Positions 11,474 through 23,301 of a stretch of DNA of 64,000 nucleotides are shown here, piece after piece. How positions within the stretch are numbered: position 1 is the first letter of the stretch; every line of letters starts with the position of its first letter. The stretch is from Daedaleopsis sinensis (lineage: Eukaryota > Basidiomycota > Agaricomycetes > Polyporales > Polyporaceae): contig CM066308.1 in NCBI GenBank assembly GCA_033807695.1, positions 682,001 to 746,000 of the forward strand, in the 5' to 3' direction. Below the pieces are notes generated by a model, which made no database searches, was not told where the DNA came from, and saw nothing but the letters and a program-made list of their open reading frames with translations. Position numbers and translations under genes: made by a program.

Positions 11474-11787
11474 GGACAGATGTGCTCAACGCAGTGGTGG
11501 CAGAGCTAATGGTGGAGAGAGGGTAGACCGGGCTCTGGTTATGTACCGAGACCGCACGTTAGGAGGAGTCCGCGCACGATCCACTCCGTCAGGGGTAGCT
11601 CGCGTGAAAAAAAACATACTCAGGAGCATCTCCCGCGGACATACTGAGTTTGTCGCACTGCATTTCGCGTCTGCATTTGCTCGAGCGAGCGGATGGACAC
11701 TGCCGACCTCTCGGAGTTAAGTAAAGAATCGAGAGACTTGCGATTGGAGATATATATGTACCACCGTTGTGGCGTTCGACTCGGGTA

Positions 11788-13187
11788 CTACCGGTGTGCC
11801 TTGACCTCCTCCTCGAGCCACGCCCACAGACGATCGCCAATAGCGTCGTCGTATGCCTCCGGCCTGCACTTGCCAAGGCGTGCCCAAGGGATCAGGAACT
11901 GCCGAGACAGTCAGCTGGGTGCCCGTCGCACACGAGCACTAGAACGCACCTCTCCGTTATAGTTTAATGCCTCAGGCATCGTACCAGCGAAGAGCTGGGT
12001 AAGGGCACCCTGCGGCCCGGGGTATAGCACAAAGAGGTTCTAGATCCGGAAATGAGCATATGTTCAGCTAAGTAGGAGAGCTAAGGTAGGGCGTACGAGG
12101 AGTTTGATCTGAATCGCCGGCGCGTGACGCGTCAGCTCCGTCCTGATGTTGCCTACGAGTAAGTAGCGGATGTGTCAGTCTCTTACTGCTGCAGAGCACA
12201 ACGGTCATTGGCGTGAGACGCTTACCGGGGTTGAGCGAGATGGAGATGATGCCCTTGTCCGCATACCTCTTCGCGATCTGCCGCGCGACGATGACGTTGG
12301 CCTAAACCCGATATGTCAGTATCGAGCCCGCGAGAACGCAAAAACAACATGCAGGGTCCGGAGCGACTTACATGCTTGCTCTGGTAGTAGAGGTCTACTG
12401 TGGTGAGCTTCCGCCGCGCAGGGCCGTCCTTGAACGTGTCCCAATTGAGTGTGCGCGCGTAAGCAGCAGAGGAGGACGTAGTGATGACGCGCGTGTGGTG
12501 GTCGGGAGACGTCGCGACACCCGCGATGAGCAGGGGCATGAGGAGCTCGGTGAACAGGAACGGCGCGACGACGTTCGTGCCCCACTGGAGGTCGTAACCG
12601 TCATCGGTGAGCCAATCTATCGGCGGCCACATCACGCCGCTGTAGTTCTGAGTGAGTACCACACGAAAAGGTTGCGAGAGAAACGGAGACGTACGCGTTG
12701 TTGAAAAGGACATGCAACTCGGTTTCCCGCGCGAGGAACGCCTCTGCGGATTTCTTCGTCGAGGCGAGAGTGCCTAGATCGAGTTCGTGGAAGATGGCTT
12801 CCTTGCCGGTGGCTGCCTTGAGAGAGGCGATGGCTGCCTCGGCCTTCTCTTGGCTGCGCGCGCCGAGATAGACCTTCGCGTTGTGCTGCAGCAATGCCTG
12901 GAGTCGGTCCTCATATCATCAGCATCCTGGTGCTTTGTACAGCGCACACTGGTGGACATGACTGACTTTGACAGTCTCGTATCCGATTCCAGAGTTTCCA
13001 CCTTCAGAGAAAGTATTAGCGTGGTTCGCAGATGCCAGAGAGTACATAAACGCCGCCACCTACCCGTTACGAGGACGACGCGTCCGGTGAGATCCGGGAT
13101 TTGGTCGACGCTGAACTTCGACCTGGGCGGGTACACCTGGGCCACAGCCGGCAGTGCTGCCTTCAATTCGGAGAATGCGGCACCCAT
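11788..13187 (-). CDS. short-chain dehydrogenase, retinol dehydrogenase-like (SDR1)
   Basis: A multi-exon gene from ATG 13187 to TAG 11788. After splicing it has a Rossmann nucleotide site TGGNSGIG, an NNA motif after LHVLF, a serine-rich strand ITTSSSAAY, and the catalytic YYQSK. This is the classical SDR order, and the large body (about 320 residues) resembles fungal retinol dehydrogenase-like NAD(P)H oxidoreductases. Substrate unknown. The N-terminus MGAAFS fits the N-myristoylation consensus MGxxxS. The next gene upstream (13676-15081) is a tandem paralog with the same intron positions and very similar sequence. A TATA-like element lies about 65 bases before the start. Confidence 0.9.
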
Positions 13188-13675
13188 GCTTGCTTGCTTG
13201 GTGACAGTGTTGGTTGAAGTTCAAGTAGTGATGTGGTGCACACTGCGGATTTATAATCTGGTGGGAACCTTTTGGACTGGCGCCGGCACCTTTAGTAGTA
13301 AATTCAATAGTAGTTACTGCCAACCGCCTCCGAGGACAAACAGGAACTTCGAACGCGACGAGCCGGAGAGGCCGTGTGTGGTTTGGAGAATGGGGGATCA
13401 CGAGCTGTAGGAGTGCTAGAATATCGTTATTATTCCTGTGTTCACTAGTGACTGCGAGACTCGAGTTTTGAGACGGCGCAAGTGATTAGTATTCAAGTTA
13501 GTCCGAGCCTGAGGCCTCGACACTCAGTAGCATCTCATACTGATGTCGTGGCACTGCGTCCGCATTTGTGGGACATTAGTGTAATGGACACGGCCGACTC
13601 CTCGGCGTCGGGTGTAAAATGAAAAACATATAAGTACCACTGCAACGATCAACTTCAAGTTCAAGGTAATGGTAA
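13188..13675. other. Intergenic between tandem SDR genes
   Basis: A 490-base spacer that includes the promoter of SDR1 and the 3' end of SDR2. No gene is seen. Confidence 0.6.
13249..13257 (-). promoter_or_regulatory. TATA-like element of SDR1
   Basis: The minus strand reads ATTATAAAT about 65 bases upstream of the SDR1 start codon. SDR2 has a comparable TTATAA about 85 bases upstream of its own start. Confidence 0.35.
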
Positions 13676-15081
13676 TTAACGGTACGCCTTGATCTCTTCC
13701 TGGAGCCAGGTCCATAAGCGCTCTCCAATAGCGTCGTCGTATGCCTCCGGCCTGCACTTGCCCAGGCGCGCCCAAGGAATGAGGAACTGCGGGGACCGTC
13801 AATACCAGTACGGTCACACACGAGGACCAGGACGCACTTCTCCATTATAGTTCAATGCCTCGGGCATGGTACCGGCAAAGAGCTGCGTGAGGGCACCCTG
13901 CGGCGTGGGGTAGAGCACAAACCAATCCTGGATCATTGATACTAGATGAGCACTCGTTCGGCCAAAGAGGAGAGCTGAGACGAAGCGCACGAAAATCTTG
14001 GTCTGGATCGCCGGTGTGTAACGCGTCAGCTCCGTCCTAATGTTGCCTACGAGCAAGTAGCGGATGTGTCAGTCTCTCACTGCTGCAGAGCACAATAGTC
14101 ATTGGCGTGAGACGCTTACCGGGGTTGAGCGAGATGGAGATAATGCCCTTGTCCGCATACCGCTTCGCGATCTGCCGCGCGACGACGACGTTTGCCTAAC
14201 CCGGGTATGTCAATCTCCAGCCCGCGAGGACGCCAAAATGATATGTAGGATCCGGAGCGACGTACATGCTTGCTCTGGTAGTAAAGGTCTACAGTGGTCA
14301 GCTTCCGCCGCGCAGGACCGTCTTTAAACGTGTCCCAGCTCAATGTGCATCCGTAGGCAGCAGAGGAGGACGTGGTAATGACGCGCGCGTGCTGGTCGGG
14401 AGACGTCTTGACCCCCGCGATAAGCAGGGGCATGAGCATCTCCGTGAGGAGGAACGGCGCGACGACGTTCGTGCCCCACTGGAGGTCGTAACCGTCGTCG
14501 GTGAGCCAGTCTATCGGCGGCCACATCACGCCGCTGTTGTTCTGAGTGAGTATCACAAGAAAACCTAGCGTGGGTGACGGAGACGGGGGCGTACGCGTTG
14601 TTGAAGAGGACGTGCAGCTCGCTCTCTCGTACGAGGAACGCCTCGGCAGACTTCTTCGTCGAGGCGAGGGTGCCGAGGTCGAGCTCGTGAAAGATCGCTT
14701 CCTTTCCAGTCGCAGCCTTCAGAGAGGCGATAGCTGCATCGGCCTTCTCTTGGGTGCGCGCACCGAGGTAGACCTTTGCGTTGTGCTGCAGTAATGCCTG
14801 TCGGAACCCTCACACCATCAGCATCCTGTTGATTGAACGACGAACGGAGTACATGGCTGACTTTCACAGTTTCGTATCCGATGCCGGAGTTCCCGCCTAG
14901 AGAGAAAATGTCAGTCTGACTTGACTGGGAAGAGAGTATACAGAGGCTGCCACCTACCCGTTACGAGTACGACGCGTCCGGTGAGATCTGGGATTTGGTC
15001 GACGCTGAACTTCGGCTTGGGCGGGTACATCTGTGCGACGGCCGGCAATGCCGTCTTCAATTCGGAGAATGCGGCACCCAT
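13676..15081 (-). CDS. short-chain dehydrogenase, retinol dehydrogenase-like (SDR2)
   Basis: A tandem paralog of SDR1. It starts MGAAFSELKTALP, keeps the nucleotide-binding GNSGIGYETVK segment, an NNA motif, the ITTSSSAAY strand and the YYQSK active site, and ends with a WLQEEIKAYR helix. Introns interrupt at the same places as in SDR1. Most differences between the two copies are conservative, so the tandem duplication is probably fairly recent and both copies appear functional. MGxxxS at the N-terminus predicts N-myristoylation. Cofactor and substrate are not known. Confidence 0.9.
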
Positions 15082-16607
15082 AGTTGTTTTCCACTGGATG
15101 GTGACGGTCAAGTGACGGTGGTTCAAAGATCAAGCACTGGCAGGAGGCAGGGATGTGCACACCATTATAAGTGCACACCGATTTATGGTGGGGAGTTTTA
15201 TCTCCGCGACGAATCTCAGTTTGGCCGAGTGCCGTTCGTAATCACGTCGGTCGCGAGCTTCCCGCAGCCGGCGATGGCTGCGGGGAGAACAACAGCACCA
15301 TGGAGCAGCAAGTACGGCGTACGGCGCAGTACGACGTACGTACGGCGTACGTACGGCTCACAGTACGGCGTATGTACGGCGCACAGTACGGCGTACATTA
15401 TATGCATAGTATGACATATAAACAATCCGATCACTCCGATTGTAAATCAGGAGGATGCAATGTAGACACGGCGGGCATCCGGATATTTTGTACGGGAGAA
15501 AAGGCGTCCGAAGTTAGCCACACAAGGCATCCCGGGGCCAAACGGTTGGAGAAAAGTCGTCCAAAAGGCTCCTTTGGGCGAAAAGGGTTACCTCAAGCAG
15601 CCGATTTTGCACGTCTTTGCATCCGTCTAAAATATCGGGATGCCCGTCGTGAGATGCATGTTCCAGGGCTGTAAGCGTTGTAAGGGACCATCCCTATGCG
15701 CGAGGAGCGGTTCGGTAAGTAGCCCAGTACTTTTGTCAATCTGAGCCGCATTAGCCTAGTGGCTTGGCGACTTCGAGTCACCCTTACTCACCCTTACTCA
15801 ATATGCACAGATGGGCAGTGGCAGTGGCAAAAGGACCCGACAATAGACTGGCCGGAGATTTCGGACAAAACAGGGTTCGGAGAGGGTCCAACGTTTCACG
15901 GTTCAGGCGCTATTGTTGGGGGTCCTTAGGCAGGCTGCTCAGGGAGGACATTCTATTTCCAAAGGGCACAAGAAGATTGCGCGTCGGTGGAGTGGTGTAC
16001 GCGTCGGTCTGAAGCCAATACACTGTGGGGACAAACACCAAATAGCTGTGATCATACCGCGAACATTGTCTCCGCCTAGGCAGACGATGATGACCTACTG
16101 AGCGGGGGGATGGGCGGTCCTGCCGCGGACATATGATGAACTTTGCCTTTCAGCTTCCGTTGAAGGGCAAACGTGAGTCAGTCAGAATTTTCCCTTCATA
16201 GATAATAGGGTCATTTGCTCACAGTGACAACCCCCTTCAGTTGTAGTTGTAAACTCACCTTACAGGAGGAAATCTCGCGTCCTTGTGATGGTCAGTCGTG
16301 AGATCTTGAGAGTCGTGCTCGAGACGCCCTTGAGAATACTTAAACATGCCCATGTTTCTTCAACGCACTTGCCGTGCAGCGTGTCGACCACGAAGATCTC
16401 TATATGGGTATTATCATGGCCAGATAAGCAGACTCCCCAGCGAGTAGACAGGGTGATTTGGATTGGCATGTCGCTGTCCTTCGCGTCCGATCCGCCCTCC
16501 AAAGGTTGTAGCGGTGTGAAAGTAGGAGTTGTATAATACACGATGCGAGTCGACAACCTAGGACCTATGACAATCATACCGTGAGCGTCCGAGTTGTGTG
16601 GGGTGCG
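15082..16607. other. Intergenic, 1.5 kb, repeat-bearing, no gene
   Basis: Contains the GTACGGC repeat at 15311-15397 and a TATA-like TTATAA near 15160 serving SDR2. The rest has only short unsupported open frames. A stretch near 15750-15785 resembles a tRNA A-box and stem but does not fold as a full tRNA. Confidence 0.5.
15311..15397. repeat. GTACGGC / CGTACG repeat
   Basis: The word GTACGGC or GTACGGCGTA recurs at least seven times in about 90 bases, alternating with CGTACGTACG palindromes and CAGTACGGCG. It is a degenerate short tandem repeat of high self-complementarity. Confidence 0.8.
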
Positions 16608-17331
16608 TCACTCGAGCTTCTCCAGTTCTTCCAATCGAGCGAGCACAACGTCCTTGCTAGTCTCTTCGATCTCGCCGGCAAGAAACACTTCGTCGAGGAT
16701 AGCGTACACCTGAGGATAGTCAGCTGCAATCCATTTACGATGTGCAAAGACGAGCGGTACAAACCTTGTAGAAGTTGAACACCAAGTCCAGCTCGCATAC
16801 GTTGTCGAAGAACGAGTCTTCACTCGGAGAAGTGATCAGCCTAGAGGCGCCCATGAATACATTTAGGACCACTCACCGAGAACCTCAACGAAGAGATGGA
16901 TGGCCTCAAGATACGCAAGCTCGTTGTCGTTCGCGTCGACGCAGATGCAGAAGAAGAGGCCCGCATACCGTCGGTAGATGACCTTGTGGTTCCGGAACTG
17001 CTCATACCCGGTCGTCCGCTTGGCCAGACTGCATGCTGAGAGCTAAGATGTTGACGTACCTCGACGAAGTTGGACTGGTACTTCTGGTCCCTGGGCGCGA
17101 CTAGCCTATGCACCTCTCCACGCAGTCGGACCTATGGCGTCGACCATGACTTGTGAGCCGTCGGAGCGCACCAAACGATGAGACAAGGCGGACCTTCTCG
17201 TCATCATCGTATGGGACGTACCATTTGGACAATCGGGTCTTGCCTTGTCGATTCTGATATACTTTGTTTAGCAAAGTGTAGTGCGGGAGCATTGTCAAGT
17301 CACATACTTGTACTAGAATAAACCTGATCAT
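16608..17331 (-). CDS. APS2: AP-2 clathrin adaptor sigma subunit
   Basis: Six exons give about 143 residues, the same as the AP-2 sigma family (142). Start MIRFILVQ joins across the first intron to [12 protein letters not shown], then [40 protein letters not shown], a [20 protein letters not shown] segment, [19 protein letters not shown] and [12 protein letters not shown]. These are family hallmarks. The protein is the small sigma subunit of the clathrin adaptor that recruits cargo at the plasma membrane in endocytosis; sigma binds dileucine signals together with alpha. The DDDEK form, rather than an AP-1 sigma sequence, supports AP-2. The second intron has a GTCCGC donor, less usual but required by the frame. 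Confidence 0.95.
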
Positions 17332-17478
17332 GGTAGGAGGAAGAGGAGGAGGAAGGTTATTCGGATAGACGTCACTTAGATGTTAGTGTTAGTAGCTACT
17401 AGGGGTACATTATCACACTGCATCTAATAGATATCGCAGTGATACATATGAGACTAGTCATAGGTTACTCCACATATG

Positions 17479-17550
17479 TCCGATATGGTGTAGTGGTTAA
17501 CATTATCGCCTCTCACGCGATAGCCCGGGGTTCGATTCCCCGTGTCGGAA
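17479..17550 (+). tRNA. tRNA-Glu (anticodon CTC)
   Basis: A 72-nt cloverleaf. The acceptor stem TCCGATA pairs with TGTCGGA (one T-G pair); a D-arm with GTGTAGTGGTTAACAT follows; the anticodon stem ATCGC/GCGAT encloses loop CTCTCAC with anticodon CTC at positions 34-36; the T arm is GGGGTTCGATTCCCC. It matches eukaryotic tRNA-Glu closely. No intron and no encoded CCA. It lies between the divergently placed AP-2 sigma promoter and the 3' end of the acetyltransferase gene. Confidence 0.96.
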
Positions 17551-17780
17551 ATGTTTTTTGCAGCGATCGGAACGGTGCTCTGGTGGGTAGGGGCGTCCCC
17601 GATGTGCGGAAGTTAATGAGGCGATGTGAGTTGAGTGTACTATGCGCGTACTTGATGCTACTGGCTACCGCACTCACTCGAGCACCGCACGCCACCTTAC
17701 AGCTCGGTGCAGTAAGTCGTCCATCAACACCACCTTCCTCCCTCCTAAGACTCGCGAACCCAGACGGTCCTGGTCGCGGC

Positions 17781-18325
17781 TTACAGCTCCCTCCTCATAC
17801 GCACATACTCAATCTCGCCCTTGAAGAACGTCTCGCCGAACCTCTGCATCCCTCTGCGCTCGTACCACCCTGCGGCGCTCGTCCGCGCGTCGCACCAAAT
17901 CACGCCGCATGCCATCTCCGCCGCCGCGGCCTCACACACCCGTCGCAGGAGCTCCGAGCCGATCCCCTTACGTTGGTGCGCGGGGTCGCACGCGAACTTG
18001 CGGAAGCGCGCGGCGCGAACTTGCGCGCTGGGGGCGGGTGCGGACGTGGATGGGGACGACGGGAGCGGGTCGACGAAGAGCGAGATGACAGCGACGGCGA
18101 CGGGCGAGTCGGGGAGGAAGGCGCCGTAGTGGACGCCGGACGCGTCCTCGGCCAGGAGGACATGCGCGACGGGATGGTCGGGCCAGAGCACGGAATGGCG
18201 GAGAGGGATGGTCTCTTCAGGGGTGATCCTACGGATCAGGAGCTCTGTGGGAGAGCGGGCGCGAAGAGAGTTCAGCGATAGCATGGCTTCGATGCAGCAC
18301 GAGACTCACTTGTATTGGAAGCCAT
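17781..18325 (-). CDS. GNAT-family N-acetyltransferase
   Basis: Two exons: a 16-base first exon (18310-18325) encoding MASNT, an intron with GTGAGT donor and CCCACAG acceptor, and exon 17781-18244, giving about 159 residues. The spliced form begins MASNTKLLIRRITPEETIPLRH, which looks better than starting at the in-frame ATG at 18284. The acetyl-CoA signature QRKGIGSELLRRV is present, followed by GVIWCDARTSAAGWYERRGM and a C-terminal beta segment GEIEYVRMRRE. Such proteins acetylate small molecules or protein N-termini; the substrate here is unknown. A proline/serine-rich loop of about 15 residues separates two central strands. Confidence 0.85.
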
Positions 18326-18727
18326 GGTGGATGAAAGCGCAGAGCAGGACATTGGATCGATATCGTTCTCAACCGGGCGTCTATATGCCGGAGGGTTCGG
18401 CCGGAGGAGCGTGTGGTCCCTGCAGCGTGCATTCCCAAAATTCAAACCCTTCGATACGATGCTGAGTCGACGTGATATGTTTGTGACAAATCACTGACAA
18501 AGGATCCTTTGTTTGAGTTAGTGGCAGGTAAGATAGATGAAGTGTGTCTTGTACACTGAACTCTGGGGATGTCTGCTGTGAAAACAAACATCGAGAACTC
18601 CGCACCTTCTTTCAGCCAGGATGGCAAGTTCAAGAGCACAGGCGGAAGGTAGCGACCGTGAGGATCGAGCTTCAAAGACAAACCTAAGGCGCTCCGGACG
18701 GTCCTCTTACTTATAGATACAGACAGT
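18326..18727. other. Intergenic, 0.4 kb
   Basis: Promoter of the acetyltransferase and terminator region of the E2 gene. A minus-strand open frame (about 18442-18681) has no recognised features. Confidence 0.5.
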
Positions 18728-19585
18728 TCATTTCAACAGCTCCTCGACCACCCGGTCGTCGTTAATATTCGCCACATTCGCCCCGCGGTAGTTCAGCCTT
18801 CTGAGAACGTCGATCTGCATGTACAATTCGGCGTTCAGGGCGCGAGGCGCACGGGAGAGCGGGAGACACACGCCGACGCACCACTTTCGACCGCTCGAAC
18901 CCGAGCCCCTCAAACTGCGCGACATGCGCCCTGTCCAGCCCCGCCATCGCGATCTCGTCTCGCGCAGATCCCGCCCTGCTCCCCGCCCCGCCTGCTCCCG
19001 CTGCTGCTGCGCCGCCCGGTCCCCCCGCGTAGATCATCGTCCAATAGCGCGCGGTCTCTTCGAAGGAGCTCTTGGAGGTCATGTAGTGCTTCGCGACCTC
19101 GGCGTCCTGCGGATCGCGCGGCTCCGGAGAGCAGAGGAGGGACTGGAGAGAGATGAGCGTGGATTTAAGGGTGAGCACGGGCGACCAGGCGTCCTTGAGG
19201 ATGTCGAGGCAGATCGCGCCCGACGCGGAGGAGACGTTCGGGTGGTAGACCTTGGTGATGAACTTCATCTTCACCGGCTGAAACGGGTAGTTATCTGGAA
19301 TCACGATGTCCTGCAGTTGGGCAGTCGGGTGGTGAGGTGAGCTGTGGCACAAACAGAGATGTAGCGGGACGCACGACTTGAAACCGGCCACCTTGGTATG
19401 GCGTGTCCTCGGGTCCATCAAACGACCCGATGAGATGAAATGGGCTGTCATCGACGAGATCTATGGCGACCCTCGACGACTTGTCGTTCTTGCAGTCTAC
19501 GCAGGGAGTTGCGGATGGCGTTCGACCGGGCCTGAACGTACGCACCTGCGATCTCCTTGTTTACGCGTCGTAGACGGGCATCCAT
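18728..19585 (-). CDS. UBC1: ubiquitin-conjugating enzyme E2 with UBA domain (UBC1/UBE2K type)
   Basis: Exons 19546-19585, 19375-19496, 18882-19310 and 18728-18814 join in frame to about 225 residues. The E2 fold shows GPEDTPYQGGRF, IPDNYPFQPVKMKF, the HPN motif in KVYHPNVSS, and the catalytic cysteine in GAICLDILKDAWSP. A glycine/alanine-rich linker of roughly 20 residues follows, then a C-terminal UBA domain (FEGLGFERSKV ... DVLRRLNYRGANV). The combination of E2 core and UBA tail defines the yeast Ubc1/human UBE2K class, which extends K48-linked ubiquitin chains on proteasome substrates. The last exon encodes the second half of UBA and would be missed in an unspliced reading. Confidence 0.93.
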
Positions 19586-21195
19586 GTCTTGTGTTGATAT
19601 TGATACAGGTTGCGTGAGACAATACAGATCAGAATGAGAAGATAGAAATATAAGTCGTGCGGTCGTGGTGGTTGGGGTCAAAGTCGAGACTCGAGAGCGC
19701 CCGGAACGCGTTGACAACTTGACGCCTGACCTCGGCGCCGCTCAGCGAAAAGCGTTCAAGTTGATCATAACCACCATTCTACATTTCTGATACTCCCGGG
19801 TCTCTCAAACCTGCGCTTTTCTTGTAATTGCGCCGTCAAATTCAATATGAAGTCAATCTGAAAGGAGCCGGCTAGCGGATTCCGGAAGTCTCACACTGGC
19901 AGTCAACTACTAGTAGTACAACTTCCATCATCGCTCTGAGCGTCCAGGGTCGGCCTGAATGTCCTGTGCCCAACTTGTATAATCATTGCGCCTTATACGA
20001 GGTGAGAGTACTGTTTGCTGTCACTTGGGGTCAACATGCGTGTTTTGCATCATTTAACCCTCGTCCTCAGAATGATCGTCCACGCCACCACGTCCAGTGG
20101 TCTCCGACGAGCACGAGGTTGATCGCCATCGTGACATGGTCTGCCGGTGGATCCCATCTAGAAATGCGGATAACCATCAACAGCGTTGACAGGGACCGCC
20201 GTACATAAACAACCCAGGCCCACTCTTCGGCGATAGTTACGAAGGTGTCGCAGACTCGCGGTGACGTCAAGCGTACAAGCACAAATTTTGACGTCGAATG
20301 TTGACCTGCTCATCTTAAATCAACATGGTATTCTCGGGGTATACGTACGTAATACGATACAGCGTGAAGCAATTTTCTACATACTTACAGCAAGTCACTC
20401 TTCTTCCTAGTGCCCACCGCTTCGAATCGTCGCAGGATGCAGCCTCGCGGGCAGCAGCTCGCCCGCGTCAGTCTGAGCAGTATCTCGGGCTTCGTGATCT
20501 CGTCGGACAAATTGCCGCTGCCAAGTTGTAAACGATGGGACCTCGTCACTTCGGGCGCAGATGCAGAGAGAAGGACCAACGCGATAACCTCTGTGCCAAA
20601 TGAGGGGAAACCGGAGAGCTGCACATATCACTGCTGGGCGACAACAACATTAATATTGATTTCCTGTCCCAGAGACTCATACAAGCAACTGGAAATCGGG
20701 AATTTGATTGCTTAGTGATACAAGGGAGAATCCCTGCTTAGCATTATTCTCCCAGCCCGATTGTTCCACCATGAGAACGTCTCGACAGAAGTGGATGTCA
20801 CCGGTTGCCTTCGTTCACACTCTAACTGCCTGTACAGAAACAGTTGTGGCCACTGTGCCGTCATCTGACGAGGAATAGGCTCTCGGACGACGTATGCTCC
20901 ATCGACAAGGCTTCTTAGTTTATCTCGGAGGCAATATTCACCAATATTGCGGCACACCCACTAGGGTACTTGACTCTCATAGGTGTCACCTTCGCAAACC
21001 CTCATCTTGCCAGTCCTTCATCTACCCGCGCCCAACCCGACCCCTCTCCCCTTGGCGTGTCCCCTTCGTCGTGCGCGCCCTCTTCTTGTGCGCGGATCTC
21101 TGCGTTCATGTCTCCTTACGGCATCAATACCAAGAAGTCGCCAGTCGTCACCCTCGGTGTCAATTCATTAACGTTCTGCCACAGCGGACTACGAG
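19586..21195. other. Intergenic, 1.6 kb, no gene seen
   Basis: Upstream of the E2 gene (-) and of the first ThDP enzyme gene (+). A minus-strand open frame around 20385-20624 is the longest but has no family resemblance. A C/T-rich stretch around 21000-21060 is plausible promoter sequence for the ThDP enzyme gene. Confidence 0.5.
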
Positions 21196-23301
21196 ATGTA
21201 CACTACAGCCTCCGTCTTCTTCAAAACCCTCGCCGAGGCCGGGGTGACCCACGCGTTCGTCAACTGGGGCAGTGACCACCCCGCCTTTCTCGAAGACCTC
21301 GCCCGCCAGAGGGTTGAGAACGACGGCCGCACGCTGGTCGAGATCGTAACGTGCCCGAGCGAGTACGTCGCGCTCAGCGCTGCCCATGGATACGCCCTCG
21401 TTGTCGGAAAACCAGCTGCGGTTATCGTGCACGTCGACGTCGGCACCCAGGTTCGATCATGTTGATACCTACGCTGCAGGCTTTGTGACAAAGTTTGTCG
21501 CAGGCGCTAGGCGGCGCGGTTCACAATGCAGACAGAGGCCAAATTCCCGTGTTGATTTTCGCAGGATCGTCGCCGTTCACCGCCAGCGGTGAACTGCGTG
21601 GGTCCCGAAACGAGTTTATGATGTGGCTGCAAGGTGTGTAGATGACGTCGTAGGGTCTGCGGGCTACTCTAGTCTCTCAACAGATGAAGCCATACAGACA
21701 TCCCTGACCAATCTGCGATCGTACGACAATACATGCGATATACGGTACAGATCCAGAGTGGGAAGCATGCGTCGAAGATGATCATGCGTGCGTTACAGAT
21801 GTCAGTGATCTCATACACCCAAGCTGCGTTGTTCCTAATGCATGTCTCCAGTGCCACAAGCCAACCAAAGGGACCCGTGTATCTCTGGGCGCGCAGAGAA
21901 GTCACCGAGGAGGAAATCGACGAAGTGACTATGACTTCGACACTTCCATTGAATAAGTGGCCTTCGGTCACTGCGCCCGCGCTATCTGCGCAGGGTATGT
22001 CTACTCCCACTCGATTCCATGGCGAAGATGCTGGCAGCTAAATATACTCGCAGCCGTGGACAGAATCGCCGCGGCTCTCCGGGAGGCGCGATTCCCGCTC
22101 ATCATCACCGGCAGCTCCGGTCTCAATCCTGCAGCGGTGCCTCTCCTCGCGTCACTCTCGACCACCCTCGCAATTGGAACGCTGGTTGTCGCTGGCTCCA
22201 TTATCTCAATCCCATGCAACCACCCCTACTACCTTGGCTTTGTTTACGCAGGGAAAGTCCCACATCTGGAAGACGCAGATGTCGTGCTCCTTGTCGACAC
22301 CGACGTTCCGTGGGTGGACGTCATGGACAACACCCCGCGCCCCGATACGAAGGTGTTCGTGATTGGGAACGACCCACTCAAGCGCACGTACGGCTGGTCG
22401 CACGTCGACGCAGACATGGTCTGTGTAGCCGACTCCGAAACGGCAGTGTCTCAGATCCTCGATGCCCTCAGCAGCCCGGAGGCCATCGTAATCCTCTCTG
22501 AGCCCGTGCACGCCACGACTCTCCAGGAGCGCAGAGCGGACCTTGATGGGCGACGCGTGGCATGGCTCGCGGACCTCGATGCTGCCGAAACCCAGCTAGC
22601 CCCCGACGGCGTCCTGCCTTCGGTTGCATTCGTGCTTGGGACGGTCCGAGACGTCGTGCACGCCCAGACGCACAGTCACGGGCACAGAGTCTTGTGGATG
22701 AACGAGTCCGCGTCCCATTCCGCCCTGGCGTGGAACCACATCCGCCCCCATGTGCCCGGGAGCTTCTTGATGTCCGGCGGCACGAGCCTCGGATGGGTCC
22801 TGGGGGCGAGCGTCGGTGCGAGTCTGGGTGCGGGTGTTGCGGGCAAGGAGTACGAGCTGGTTGTTGCGCTCAGCGGGGACGGCAACTTCTTGTTCGGGGT
22901 GCCGACGGCGGCGTACTGGATTGCGCGGCGGTATGGAACGCCGTTCCTGACCGTGGTGCTGAACAACCGCGGCTGGCAGGTACGCGCTCATCCTACGCCG
23001 AACTGGATAGTACTCTGACATGAGAGTTGATACCGCTTGTCTCCGTTTCCAGAGTCCGAAGAATTCTCTGCGGGGTGTACATCCGGACGGTCACGGCAGT
23101 CGAGCCACTGGACAGAAACTCTCAATTGGGTTTGGGCTAGAAAACGCGGATTATGGAGGCGTGGCGGCCGCTGCGGGTGGCGCGTGGGCTCAGCGTGTCG
23201 AGCGTGCCTCCGATCTCCGGGAAACTCTCAAGGAGGCGATCAGGGTGGTCATGACGGAGAAGAGATGTGCGGTTGTCGAATGTGTCCTTGAAGCGATATA
23301 A
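21196..23301 (+). CDS. thiamine-diphosphate-dependent enzyme, copy A
   Basis: Exons 21196-21450, 21504-21633, 21698-21800, 21852-21994, 22054-22979 and 23053-23301 join in frame to about 601 residues. The N-terminal PYR domain begins MYTTASVFFKTLAEAGV and carries the catalytic glutamate in CPSEYVALSAAHGYA. The middle domain has PLIITGSSGLNP, and the PP domain has the ThDP-binding motif GDGNFLFG ... VVLNNRGW (GDG with NN about 28 residues later). This is the acetolactate synthase / benzoylformate decarboxylase-like superfamily. Which 2-oxoacid it uses cannot be told from the sequence. The third intron ends at CATACAG, not at the nearer CAACAG; only that choice restores the family sequence (D-IPDQSAIVRQY). 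A paralog lies 5 kb downstream. Confidence 0.9.

Noticed and set aside
15745..15790. A-box-like TAGCCTAGTGG with a GACTTCGAGTC stem, possible tRNA or SINE head
   Set aside because: The stem has only a three-base loop and there is no B-box at the right distance.
18229..18284. ATG at 18284 as start of the acetyltransferase
   Set aside because: A 16-base upstream exon plus a well-formed intron gives a better N-terminus (MASNTKLLIRRIT).
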